34,401 nt of DNA from Betaproteobacteria bacterium (GTDB lineage: Bacteria; Pseudomonadota; Gammaproteobacteria; Burkholderiales; Thiobacteraceae). Positions within the stretch are counted from its first letter, which is position 1. Every line of letters begins with the position of its first letter. The notes under the pieces were generated by a model. It saw only the letters and a program-made list of their open reading frames with translations. It did not search any database and was not told the origin of the DNA. Below are positions 8,040-15,799 of the stretch, piece by piece. The position numbers were made by a program, and so were the translations under genes. Where the stretch lies: the NCBI GenBank assembly GCA_024641855.1, contig JAHECG010000008.1, forward strand, positions 18,031-52,431, written 5' to 3'.

Positions 8040-8492
8040 ATGCAGAAACCTTACAAAATCCCAGTATCGGTATTAGTGGTGATCTATACCCCGGATTTGC
8101 AAGTACTGCTGATGGAACGCGCCGACCATCCGGGCTACTGGCAATCCGTCACCGGCAGCCAAGAACCCGGCGAAACCTTGCGTGAAACCGTACAGCGCGA
8201 GGTTCAGGAAGAAACCGGACTATCTGCCGAACAACTCGAACTCACTGACTGCAAACAGCAAAACACCTACGAAATATATCCCGAATGGCGCCATCGCTAT
8301 GCCCCTGGCGTGACCACCAATACCGAGCACGTTTGGCGCCTTAAGCTACCCGCAGCTTTGCCGATATCGTTAGCGCAGCAAGAGCACTTGCGCTATGTCT
8401 GGCGCCCCTACCAAGCGGCCGCGCAACAATGCTTTTCCCCCAGCAATGCAGCAGCGATTTTGCAATTGCCGCAGTGGGTGGAGCCACACTGA
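8040..8492 (+). CDS. nudB: Dihydroneopterin triphosphate diphosphatase (Nudix, NudB)
   Basis: NudB removes pyrophosphate from 7,8-dihydroneopterin triphosphate in folate synthesis. The 150-residue protein carries a complete Nudix box at 39-61: G39, E45, then REVQEETGL (53-61) with the metal-binding glutamates. The N-terminus (KPYKIPVSVLVVIYTPDLQ) and the tail of alternating aromatic residues match NudB rather than other Nudix hydrolases. The aspS-nudB association is common in proteobacteria; here the SMR gene has come between them. The start follows the SMR stop codon by 3 nt, which suggests translational coupling. Confidence 0.92.
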   Translation: MQKPYKIPVSVLVVIYTPDLQVLLMERADHPGYWQSVTGSQEPGETLRETVQREVQEETGLSAEQLELTDCKQQNTYEIYPEWRHRYAPGVTTNTEHVWRLKLPAALPISLAQQEHLRYVWRPYQAAAQQCFSPSNAAAILQLPQWVEPH

Positions 8493-8537
8493 ATCGGGAC
8501 ACCAATAACCAGCAAGGATCAAGCTATACTTTCCCCT

Positions 8538-9290
8538 ATGTCCGATACCCTGCATATCGCCACCTACAACATCCATAAGGGCTTCTCGCAGTTTAATCAA
8601 CGCATGGTGATGCATGCCTTGAAAGAGCAACTGCACCAGATGCGCCCGGATCTGGTATTCCTGCAAGAAGTGCAGGGGGAACACATGGGCCATGCGGCAC
8701 GCCACGAAAACTGGCCGACCGCACCGCAATATGAATTTCTCGCCGATGAACTCTGGCAAGATTTTGCCTACGGTAAAAATGCCGTTTATCCGGAAGGGCA
8801 CCACGGCAATGCGGTGCTCTCGCGCTACCCCATCGTGGCCTGGGAAAACCTGAATATTTCCGCGCATACACTGGAGAGCCGCGGTCTTTTGCACTGCGAA
8901 GTCGCCATCCCCGGCTGGCAAGAAAATCTGCATTGCGTCAATGTACATCTCGGCCTGGGTGGCCGTGGTCGCATGAAGCAATTGCAAGCCATTCGTGACC
9001 GCATTCAAAAAGTCGTTCCTGCGCATGCGCCGTTGATCATCGCTGGGGATTTCAACGATTGGCGTATTCAAGCCGGTGATTTTCTGGCGCGCTCGCTGCA
9101 CGTGCACGAAGTGTTCGAGCAATTGCATGGCGCCTCGGCCAAGAGCTATCCATCCGCGCTACCCATACTGCGGCTGGATCGTATTTATTATCGCGGCCTA
9201 AAGGTCAAAACGGCGCAAGTCCATCATGGTCGCCCTTGGTCACGCATTTCCGACCACGCGGCGCTATCGGCCACCATGTCCCGCGCGTGA
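8538..9290 (+). CDS. Endonuclease/exonuclease/phosphatase family protein, YbhP-like
   Basis: The 250-residue protein has the full EEP (DNase I-like) metal-dependent phosphodiesterase core: N11 in TYNIHKG, E44 in LQEVQ, H137 in NVHLGL, D171 and N173 in GDFND, and D239-H240 in SDHAALSA. No signal peptide or membrane segment is seen. The gene immediately downstream encodes a ClsB-type phospholipase D protein, the same pairing as ybhP-ybhO (clsB) in Escherichia coli, so a role in membrane phospholipid metabolism is plausible. The substrate is not established. A TATACT-like -10 lies about 20 nt upstream of the start. Confidence 0.88.
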   Translation: MSDTLHIATYNIHKGFSQFNQRMVMHALKEQLHQMRPDLVFLQEVQGEHMGHAARHENWPTAPQYEFLADELWQDFAYGKNAVYPEGHHGNAVLSRYPIVAWENLNISAHTLESRGLLHCEVAIPGWQENLHCVNVHLGLGGRGRMKQLQAIRDRIQKVVPAHAPLIIAGDFNDWRIQAGDFLARSLHVHEVFEQLHGASAKSYPSALPILRLDRIYYRGLKVKTAQVHHGRPWSRISDHAALSATMSRA

Positions 9291-9318
9291 ATGCCGCAGG
9301 CCCTATACTTAATACACT

Positions 9319-10470
9319 ATGATTAAGTATCTCGGTGGCAATCAACTCACTCTACTGCAAAGCGGTGCCGAATATTTTCCCGCGTTGGAAGCCGCTATCG
9401 ATCAAGCGCAACACCACGTCTATTTAGAAAGTTATATTTTTGCGCATGATGCGGCAGGTCAACGCATCGGCGCAGCGTTAGTGCGCGCAGCGCAACGCGG
9501 TGTAGCATGCCATTTAGTCATCGATGGTTATGGCGCACAAGACTACCCGGCGATTGCACTAGAGGCATTACGCAAAGCGGGCGTGTCAGCACTGGTTTAT
9601 CGCCCGCACATCTCCCCCTGGCGCTTTCCGCGCCAACATCTGCGCCGAATGCACCGCAAACTCGCGGTCATTGATCATCTTAATGCCTTTGTGGGCGGCA
9701 TCAATATCATCGCCGACCATCCCGATATCCCACCGCAGTTCGATTATGCCGTGCGTGTCGAGGGGCCTTTGGTGAGAATTATTCTGCATGAAATGCAAAA
9801 TCTGCACGCCCGCTTGTCATGGGCACAACTGCGACGACCGCGTGAAATAAAAACCAAACCAATACCCGATCCAACACAAGCCGGCACCATGCGCGCCGCC
9901 TTTGTGCTGCGCTCTAGTTTGCGGCATCGCCGAGATATCGAACGCGCTTACTTGCGCGCTATTGGAAAAGCGCGCAAAGAAATCATTTTGGCCAATCCTT
10001 ATTTTTTGCCAGGACGCCGTTTTCGCAAAGCGTTGCTGCATGCGGCTTCGCGCGGGGTTACAGTAAAGCTGTTGTTACAAGGTCGCGTTGAATTTCGTTT
10101 AGTGCAATACGCCAGCCGGGCACTCTATAAACAACTCCTCTCCGCAGGCATTGAAATCTACGAATATCAGCCCAGTATTCTGCATGCCAAGGTCGCAGTC
10201 ATCGATGGCTGCTGGGCGACAGTCGGATCATCCAACATCGACCCCACCAGTTTATTTCTATCGCGCGAAGGCAATATTGTTGCGTTTGATCAACGCTTCG
10301 CTACCGCGCTCCATGCCAGCTTGAATACGGCCATCAGCAACGATGCACGACAAATCACCTCCGATTACTTGCACAACGACTTATGGCTAAATCGTCTATT
10401 ACAGTGGCTTTCCTATAGCGGGGTGCGTCGCTTGGCCGGTTGGGTTGGGTACGGACGTGAAATGGAGTAA
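9319..10470 (+). CDS. clsB: Cardiolipin synthase B (phospholipase D superfamily)
   Basis: The 383-residue protein has two phospholipase D HKD motifs: H112-x-K114-x4-D119 (HRKLAVID, followed by GGIN) and H289-x-K291-x4-D296 (HAKVAVID, followed by GSSN). It lacks the N-terminal membrane helices of ClsA, which matches ClsB. ClsB-type enzymes make cardiolipin from phosphatidylglycerol or use phosphatidylethanolamine as donor, at the inner membrane. The HKD1 region carries an arginine-rich stretch (PRQHLRRMHRK) suited to anionic lipid. It ends the plus-strand run that began at fmdB. A TATACT-like element (about 9304-9309) could give it its own promoter. Confidence 0.93.
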   Translation: MIKYLGGNQLTLLQSGAEYFPALEAAIDQAQHHVYLESYIFAHDAAGQRIGAALVRAAQRGVACHLVIDGYGAQDYPAIALEALRKAGVSALVYRPHISPWRFPRQHLRRMHRKLAVIDHLNAFVGGINIIADHPDIPPQFDYAVRVEGPLVRIILHEMQNLHARLSWAQLRRPREIKTKPIPDPTQAGTMRAAFVLRSSLRHRRDIERAYLRAIGKARKEIILANPYFLPGRRFRKALLHAASRGVTVKLLLQGRVEFRLVQYASRALYKQLLSAGIEIYEYQPSILHAKVAVIDGCWATVGSSNIDPTSLFLSREGNIVAFDQRFATALHASLNTAISNDARQITSDYLHNDLWLNRLLQWLSYSGVRRLAGWVGYGREME

Positions 10471-10607
10471 CGCTCAGAACTCTTCCCGCGCAGTCCTTAA
10501 CACATCCTTAACATTTCATTAGCATAATGTCGGTTTTTTTTACACTTTAAAAATAATTACAATAGCATGTCATTGAAAAATCTAAATTTTTTAGGCTGAT
10601 AGCATAT

Positions 10608-10623
10608 CGGCACGATACTTGCA
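10608..10623 (+). promoter_or_regulatory. Sigma-54 (RpoN) promoter of the second di-heme cytochrome
   Basis: The sequence CGGCACG-N4-TTGCA has the invariant GG (10609-10610) and GC (10621-10622) spaced by exactly 10 nt. It matches the consensus TGGCACG-N4-TTGC at all but the first base. It lies about 90 nt upstream of the ATG, in a 240-bp AT-rich gap. Three TAGCAT hexamers upstream (10520-10525, 10563-10568, 10600-10605) might mark an activator site, but this is speculative. Confidence 0.75.
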
Positions 10624-10710
10624 TATAAAAAAACGATCCAACGTATAACAACCAAAGCACGGGAGAATGCGTTGATCAGAAACAATCCACTTTAAAGGGG
10701 AACACTTATT

Positions 10711-12192
10711 ATGAAATTGCTAAAACTAAGTATCGCGTGCGCTTCGGTGCTCGCATCATCGCTGGCGACAGCTAGCGATGTGGATATCGGCGCACTGTAT
10801 CGCGGCGCTTTCCGTATTGATCAAGCCAATGTATCGAGCATGTCACGTGACGAAGTCCGTCTAGCCGGTATGCGCATGTTCACCAATCCATTCTTAAAAG
10901 AAGAGGGTTACGGTGACGGTAACCACGCCCTGCCGAGCCGTACGCCTGGCAACCATGAAGGCGAGCGCGGCACCCTGCAGAACAACGGTACCTTCCAACG
11001 CATCAATGGCCTCGACGCACAGACCTGTTTGGAATGCCACAGCATCATCAGCCGTCGTAAAGTGCCGATGACCTTCGGTATCGGCGGTGTCGGTGGCGTA
11101 AACAATACCGTGCTCGGCGCAGGTGGCGCAACGTTTGTTGACCTCACCACTGCCGACAAAGAGCACAACATCGATGGCCGCGTCATCAACCCACCATTCA
11201 TCTTTGGTGCCGGTGGTGTAGAGCAAGTCGCCAATGAAATGACCATTGAATTGAATGCCCTGCTGCATGCGACTGCGCCTGGCACCACCAAAGCGTTGTC
11301 GGCTAAAGGCATTACATTCGGTTCCGTAACCCGCAATGCAGACGGCAGCATTCAGACCGATGCCAACGGCAATGCAGTCGGCGTAGTCGGTGTGTTTGAT
11401 CCGCGCCCAATCGTCAGCGGCGCAGCAAATACCGACTTCCTGACTGTCGCTCCATTTGGACGCAAAGGCAACCAGAAATCGACTCGCACGTTCGATATCG
11501 GCGCGTTGTCATTCCACTTCGGTATGCAAGTTGATCCAGGCGATCCAGACGGTGACGGCGTATCCAACGAAGTTACGCAAGGCGAGTTGTCTGTATTGAG
11601 CATCTTCGTCGGCACAGCGCAAGTTCCGTTCCAGACGGAAGTTAAAGGTGCCGCGGTACAAGGCTTCAAAGTCATGAACGAAGTGGGTTGCACTGCATGC
11701 CACGTTCCATCCATGGAAACCAAATCCAAGAATCACGGATTCCGTTTCCCAGAAGTGGGCAACGATCCGCTGGCGAACGTGTTCTACACAGTTGATTTGA
11801 CCAAGTCGCCGATGAACTTCGAGAAAAACAAACAAGGTGGCGTTACTGTCCCATTGTTTGCTGACTTGAAGCGTCACTTCATGGGCCCATCGCTGGCAGA
11901 GTTCAATGGTGATGCGATGTTCACCACAATGCGTCTGTGGGGTGTTGCCGATACGGCACCTTACCTGCATGATGGTCGCGCGCTAACCATTCGTGACGCA
12001 ATCCGTTTACATGGTGCAGATGCCACCAGTGAAGCCAACCCAGCCGTGTCCGCCTTCCTGGCACGTAGCGCTGCGGATCAGGATGCAGTACTGGCCTTCC
12101 TGGACACCCTGCGTTCACCCGATGGCACCTTCCCTGAGTTGCTCGGCGACTTAGCGAAGAAAGTGGCACATCAACAAGGCGTAGCTCACTAA
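10711..12192 (+). CDS. Secreted di-heme c-type cytochrome (CcpA/MauG/DHOR superfamily)
   Basis: This 493-residue protein has a signal peptide (cleavage probably after ATA at about 21) and two c-type heme sites, CLECH at 106-110 and CTACH at 327-331. The C-terminal TAPYLHDGRA (415-424) is the conserved loop of di-heme peroxidases and MauG-like proteins. A DPDGDGVSNE segment (278-287) resembles a calcium-binding loop. Long glycine-rich stretches lie between the hemes. It should act in the periplasm; peroxidase or oxidoreductase activity is a family inference and the substrate is unknown. It is similar in plan but not in detail to the cytochrome at 1832-3394. It has AAGGGG upstream of its ATG, a sigma-54 promoter, and hairpins downstream, so it is a single-gene unit. 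Confidence 0.85.
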   Translation: MKLLKLSIACASVLASSLATASDVDIGALYRGAFRIDQANVSSMSRDEVRLAGMRMFTNPFLKEEGYGDGNHALPSRTPGNHEGERGTLQNNGTFQRINGLDAQTCLECHSIISRRKVPMTFGIGGVGGVNNTVLGAGGATFVDLTTADKEHNIDGRVINPPFIFGAGGVEQVANEMTIELNALLHATAPGTTKALSAKGITFGSVTRNADGSIQTDANGNAVGVVGVFDPRPIVSGAANTDFLTVAPFGRKGNQKSTRTFDIGALSFHFGMQVDPGDPDGDGVSNEVTQGELSVLSIFVGTAQVPFQTEVKGAAVQGFKVMNEVGCTACHVPSMETKSKNHGFRFPEVGNDPLANVFYTVDLTKSPMNFEKNKQGGVTVPLFADLKRHFMGPSLAEFNGDAMFTTMRLWGVADTAPYLHDGRALTIRDAIRLHGADATSEANPAVSAFLARSAADQDAVLAFLDTLRSPDGTFPELLGDLAKKVAHQQGVAH

Positions 12193-12205
12193 AAGCACGT
12201 GATAT

Positions 12206-12280
12206 GGCGGCGGGAGTTTTTCTCTCCCGACCGCCGTTAGTATTCAAATAGTCATTGCCTTGTCCATCGTGACGGACAAG
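12206..12280 (+). other. Two hairpins downstream of the di-heme cytochrome
   Basis: Hairpin one (12206-12235) pairs GGCGG-c-GGGAG with CTCCC-ga-CCGCC but has no T-run after it. Hairpin two (12259-12280) pairs CTTGTCC with GGACAAG around 8 nt. Both precede the true terminator and may protect the 3' end of the message. Confidence 0.5.
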
Positions 12281-12282
12281 TT

Positions 12283-12319
12283 AAAAAAGGCAGTTGGTAA
12301 ATCACCAGACTGCCTTTTT
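12283..12319. terminator. Strong bidirectional Rho-independent terminator
   Basis: GGCAGT-TGGT pairs with ACCA-G-ACTGCC around a short loop, flanked by six A on the left and five T plus further T-rich sequence on the right. It separates the plus-strand di-heme cytochrome from the convergent minus-strand small membrane protein, and can serve both. Confidence 0.9.
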
Positions 12320-12375
12320 CTTTTTTGTTGCCCGCATTGCTACGCGCGTGATTGCATTACTTCTACACTGTATTT

Positions 12376-12585
12376 TTAAGCGTTGTGTGGCTGGCGTGCC
12401 AAAATCATCACTGCCAGGAAATGAATTAAACCGATAATCAACCCCATCCACCCCGCCACCATCCACCAGGTATCCGGCCCAAACGTGCGCGCCAAACCAT
12501 CGCGCAACAAATAACCCGCACCGAGTGAAATCCCTAACCACAACAATAGTGCCATGCTTGCACGTCTTATCGCCGAAGTCTTCAT
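12376..12585 (-). CDS. Small membrane protein of unknown function, two transmembrane segments
   Basis: This 69-residue protein starts MKTSAIRRASMALLLWLGIS. It has two hydrophobic stretches (about 9-27 and 40-60) separated by LRDGLARTFGPDTWW, with a short polar tail. I recognise no family. The ATG at 12585 is chosen because GGGGAGAG lies 5 nt upstream; a longer open frame begins at 12639 but that start has no such signal and the extra residues are highly charged. It lies downstream of the M42-like peptidase gene on the same strand, with a 69-bp gap. Confidence 0.65.
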   Translation of the reverse strand: MKTSAIRRASMALLLWLGISLGAGYLLRDGLARTFGPDTWWMVAGWMGLIIGLIHFLAVMILARQPHNA

Positions 12586-12654
12586 AACAGCTCTCCCCTT
12601 TCTTATTTTATATTCAATCATTTTATGGGCTGAACCCACATTTATCCAACCCAG

Positions 12655-13824
12655 CTACAACTGTTTCTGATATTCACTATAATTTTTTTGCAAACGCGCC
12701 GTCACCTGACGCCAAGGGTTGTACCAAGAAAGCTGGCTTTGCATCAGCGCAAGACACAATTGGCGCAGCCCTTCCACGTCACCCAAATGCACAAACTCCG
12801 GCGCCGGCCCGAGATGCCCACGACAATCCGGCCCGCCTTCCAGCCCCTGGTTGTGATAATTACCCAGCGGAACTGCCAGCGCAATGGTGGGAAATCCATA
12901 GGCCGTAGCCGCAGATCCCTCACAACTGCCGCCATCCATAATGCGACGTTGGTGTTGCTTTGGCAGCACCTGCTCAGCCAGCTCTGTCAGCACTTGCGAA
13001 TAATCGGCATGGAATGGCGTACGACGATCACCCAAGCGCACGATCGGCCCTTTGCCGACAACCGCACCGGGCAAAGTGCGCGAAGCTTCCAAACTCACGC
13101 AAATAACCGCTCTTGACGCTGCTTGTAACCAACCCAGTTCAAAATGGCCCACTGCGCCAACCAAACCCACTTCTTCCGCTCGCGTCAGTAAGCCAATAAA
13201 TGGTGGGCGATTTTTCTGGCTGCATTTAGCGAAGACTTCCAATGCCGTAGCGACAATGCAAAACACGCCAACCAAATCGTCTGCAGCTTTGGTATACAGT
13301 TTCGCGCCGCTCTTCCAAACTGGTTTACGAAATTGAAAGCCGCCGAACAAACTCTTTGCTCCAGGCCGCAATACAGCGACCTGCGACATTTTTACCTGCA
13401 CCTCAGCGGTACCAATGGCGTAACCCTTGGGATGCAAGGTCACTTTGCGCAGCACCCCCTCACCCGCCCAACCCTCAGCCGTAGACAACCAGACCCGACT
13501 ACCGCTCAGCAACTTGGTGGGAGAACCGCCATGCCAACGAACACGCAACACATTAGGCGCCAGCCAACGCACACCATGAAAACCCGGATGATTCATATGC
13601 GCAATGAAAACGCGCACGGGTTCGGGACTCGGTGCATGCAACAACCGTTGAAAATCGGTTTTCGATGTAGCGCCGACCACAATATTGCCAATGGGGTCGA
13701 TAAAATACGGGATGGCATTCTGATCCAACAATGCCGTCACCCACTGAATCACGTGGTGTTCGCGAAACGGCGCCGTCGGTTGAGTCAGCAGTGACGTCAA
13801 TAACGATTGGTGTTCCGAACGCAT
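12655..13824 (-). CDS. M42/M28-like metallopeptidase (FrvX-type aminopeptidase family)
   Basis: The 389-residue protein follows the plan of dinuclear-zinc aminopeptidases of clan MH. The candidate ligands are H76 in AHMNHPG, D182/D183 in AADDLVG, E217-E218 in TRAEEVGLVGA (general base and bridging region), E246 in SLEASRT, and H324 in NYHNQ. Two departures from typical M42 are visible: the HxD motif is HMN, and the usual Asp near 246 is Glu. Other segments (GGSCEGSAATAYGFPTIAL) fit the family. No signal peptide is seen, so it is probably cytoplasmic. Whether it is an active peptidase is uncertain because of the HMN change. The Shine-Dalgarno is weak. Confidence 0.7.
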   Translation of the reverse strand: MRSEHQSLLTSLLTQPTAPFREHHVIQWVTALLDQNAIPYFIDPIGNIVVGATSKTDFQRLLHAPSPEPVRVFIAHMNHPGFHGVRWLAPNVLRVRWHGGSPTKLLSGSRVWLSTAEGWAGEGVLRKVTLHPKGYAIGTAEVQVKMSQVAVLRPGAKSLFGGFQFRKPVWKSGAKLYTKAADDLVGVFCIVATALEVFAKCSQKNRPPFIGLLTRAEEVGLVGAVGHFELGWLQAASRAVICVSLEASRTLPGAVVGKGPIVRLGDRRTPFHADYSQVLTELAEQVLPKQHQRRIMDGGSCEGSAATAYGFPTIALAVPLGNYHNQGLEGGPDCRGHLGPAPEFVHLGDVEGLRQLCLALMQSQLSWYNPWRQVTARLQKNYSEYQKQL

Positions 13825-13910
13825 GACAACTTTCTGGTGTTTGGTCAGACTGTCAAACTTAACACAGTGGCAGTGCGTGCGACATCGGCAATGAAATTAT
13901 GTCGCTACGC

Positions 13911-15644
13911 CTACGCTTTCACAGCGGTGAATATAATCTGATCGATCCCTTGATAGGAATTAATTCGATCCACCAGACGAACAATGCGCTGCTCCACCCC
14001 TACTACCATCGAATAAACACGATGTAGCTGATAACTGTCGGCTGCCAACAAAAGCGAATCTTCGTTCTGGTACGGCGATTCTTTACGCATCAAGATGGCG
14101 GGCGTGTGATGGTAGGTCTGCGTATCGGCAGCGGTTTCCCACACGCTCATTTCGCTATCGGCTGGACGCAGCATAGCTGCCTGTGGCAAAAGCGATAAAA
14201 TTTGAATACCGACCTGCGCATTTTCAATTGACTCGCTCGCAATACGGCGAATGACGCCAATCTGCCAAGGTTCGCCATCGGGCTGTATACCGATGATGGT
14301 TTGGCTGCGCACCCAATCTTCTTTCAAACCGGAAATGGATACGCCATAACCCATGCGACTGATATTCTCGACCACCCAACTTTCGGTCTCGTCGCCATTT
14401 CCCTCAAGGATCAGCGTCGTGGACGGGATCAGCGCCTGCAAAGATTGTACGTGTTGCATTTTTTCTCGCGTTTTGTCGGTAACAAAACCGTAGATTTTCA
14501 TGTCCACCTGTTCTTGGTAAACGAGGTTGTCGCTTTGTGTGCTGAGGGCATTGCTAGCGGGCGGTGGCGTCACAACAGCGTTACCCAGTGCATCGCACAA
14601 GAAATTGAAGCTGTGCACCACGCTAATTTGATAGAACACTTGCTTACGTTCCGCATGGCGTTTGTCGAAGTGCGCATGCGCATGCAGCGCGTCCATCTTG
14701 CACCAGCTTTGGGATAAATGCGCGACAACTTCCAGCAAATCTTCGCGTTTATAATTGGAAAAATCAATCACGTCGAGCGTGTTGGGAACCCCGCCTTGCT
14801 CAAGCTGTTTTAAGCCGACGACCAACGCCCGCACTGCCTCGCCGGAGCCAAAACAACGCGACATAAAATGGTGCTCAGAAACTTTCGTCAGTCGAATGGG
14901 CGTTTTCGCCTTGGAAAAATCGACATGAAAAACTGTACTACCGTTAGGGATCTGTTCCCAGCAAAACGTTGGCGCCATATTTTGCGTAAGCACATGCGCC
15001 AAATCAATTTGCGTCTTGGTCAAATGTTCCGGTGCGGAAACCGACATCATCAATAACTTCAACATTTCCTGTGCCGCGGTCGTTTGAATATTCGCTGCAC
15101 TATTCAGCGTGACAGGAAGGTGCAGTAGCCCATGCTCCTCCGCAAACTGAATCACCGAAAATATCCGCTCCCACAGTGCAGGAGAAATCGAGCGGTAACG
15201 CAAATGCAACCAATGCGCCTGAAGATCCAGGCGACGCAAAACACGCATGGTAATAATCGCTAAATCCTGATCGTTGCGCTCACTCTTTTGCGGCAAATTC
15301 TCGATGCAGCGTAAATGCGCGTTGATGGTTGCTTCGAGAAATTCATACCCCGCATTCCAAATGCGCTCTTCGGTCGCTTTGTGCATGCGCGAGGTATCCG
15401 CATATTGGCGGCGCAAAGCGCGCTCATACTTCTGTGCGGATTGGTCGATACGCGCCAAACGCTTGACGCGCTCTTTTAAACTAATCCCTTCTACGGTAGA
15501 TAAAGCCAAGAGCCAATGTGTGAGTTCTTCCAGCGCCATTGCCGGATTATCGGCAGGCAATTCCTCAAGAATTTGCGTCATGCCCGACTCATGCGCCAGG
15601 GGATGGTCGTTCTTTTTATATAAATTACTAAGGAATTCAAGCAT
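13911..15644 (-). CDS. Uncharacterised 577-residue protein with a PilZ-like C-terminal region
   Basis: I do not recognise the full-length family. The N-terminal half (about 30-220) is largely helical and charged (KERVKRLARIDQSAQKYERALR at 58-79). A middle region (about 235-400) is mixed. Residues 422-486 look like a PilZ beta-barrel: SWVVENISRMGYGVSI carries an NxSxxG motif at 427-432, followed by PDGEPWQIGVIRRIASES and QVGIQILSLLP. This is the layout in proteins with a divergent PilZ fold. I cannot identify an unambiguous upstream RxxxR c-di-GMP motif, so nucleotide binding is open. No signal peptide or membrane segment is seen. It lies between the HerA-like ATPase gene and the peptidase gene on the minus strand. 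Confidence 0.65.
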   Translation of the reverse strand: MLEFLSNLYKKNDHPLAHESGMTQILEELPADNPAMALEELTHWLLALSTVEGISLKERVKRLARIDQSAQKYERALRRQYADTSRMHKATEERIWNAGYEFLEATINAHLRCIENLPQKSERNDQDLAIITMRVLRRLDLQAHWLHLRYRSISPALWERIFSVIQFAEEHGLLHLPVTLNSAANIQTTAAQEMLKLLMMSVSAPEHLTKTQIDLAHVLTQNMAPTFCWEQIPNGSTVFHVDFSKAKTPIRLTKVSEHHFMSRCFGSGEAVRALVVGLKQLEQGGVPNTLDVIDFSNYKREDLLEVVAHLSQSWCKMDALHAHAHFDKRHAERKQVFYQISVVHSFNFLCDALGNAVVTPPPASNALSTQSDNLVYQEQVDMKIYGFVTDKTREKMQHVQSLQALIPSTTLILEGNGDETESWVVENISRMGYGVSISGLKEDWVRSQTIIGIQPDGEPWQIGVIRRIASESIENAQVGIQILSLLPQAAMLRPADSEMSVWETAADTQTYHHTPAILMRKESPYQNEDSLLLAADSYQLHRVYSMVVGVEQRIVRLVDRINSYQGIDQIIFTAVKA

Positions 15645-15799
15645 ATCTTACTCTTCACGCATCTTTATCGATCCCAAGTGCGAAGTGTCTTGGCGATCTT
15701 ACTGAAACTAATAGGCAAGATATGTGCCCAGCAAAACGGTGAGCATTGCTCCGTTTAGACCGGTGTTGAGTACAGATAAAAGGCTGGATTTATCGCGGA
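15645..15799. other. Intergenic gap, nothing certain
   Basis: This 155-bp gap on the minus-strand path between the YjgR-like gene and the 577-residue gene holds no recognisable RNA or terminator. A short hydrophobic frame on the minus strand ends near 15709 but lacks a start long enough to be persuasive. Confidence 0.4.

Noticed and set aside
8370-9128. Minus-strand open frame of 252 residues across nudB and the ybhP-like gene
   Set aside because: It is antisense to two genes with clear catalytic motifs and has no recognisable domain; a shadow frame.
15690-15790. Hydrophobic open frame on the minus strand ending LTVLLGTYLAY
   Set aside because: Its only ATG gives 12 residues and no ribosome-binding site or family resemblance is visible; the longer frame has no start codon.
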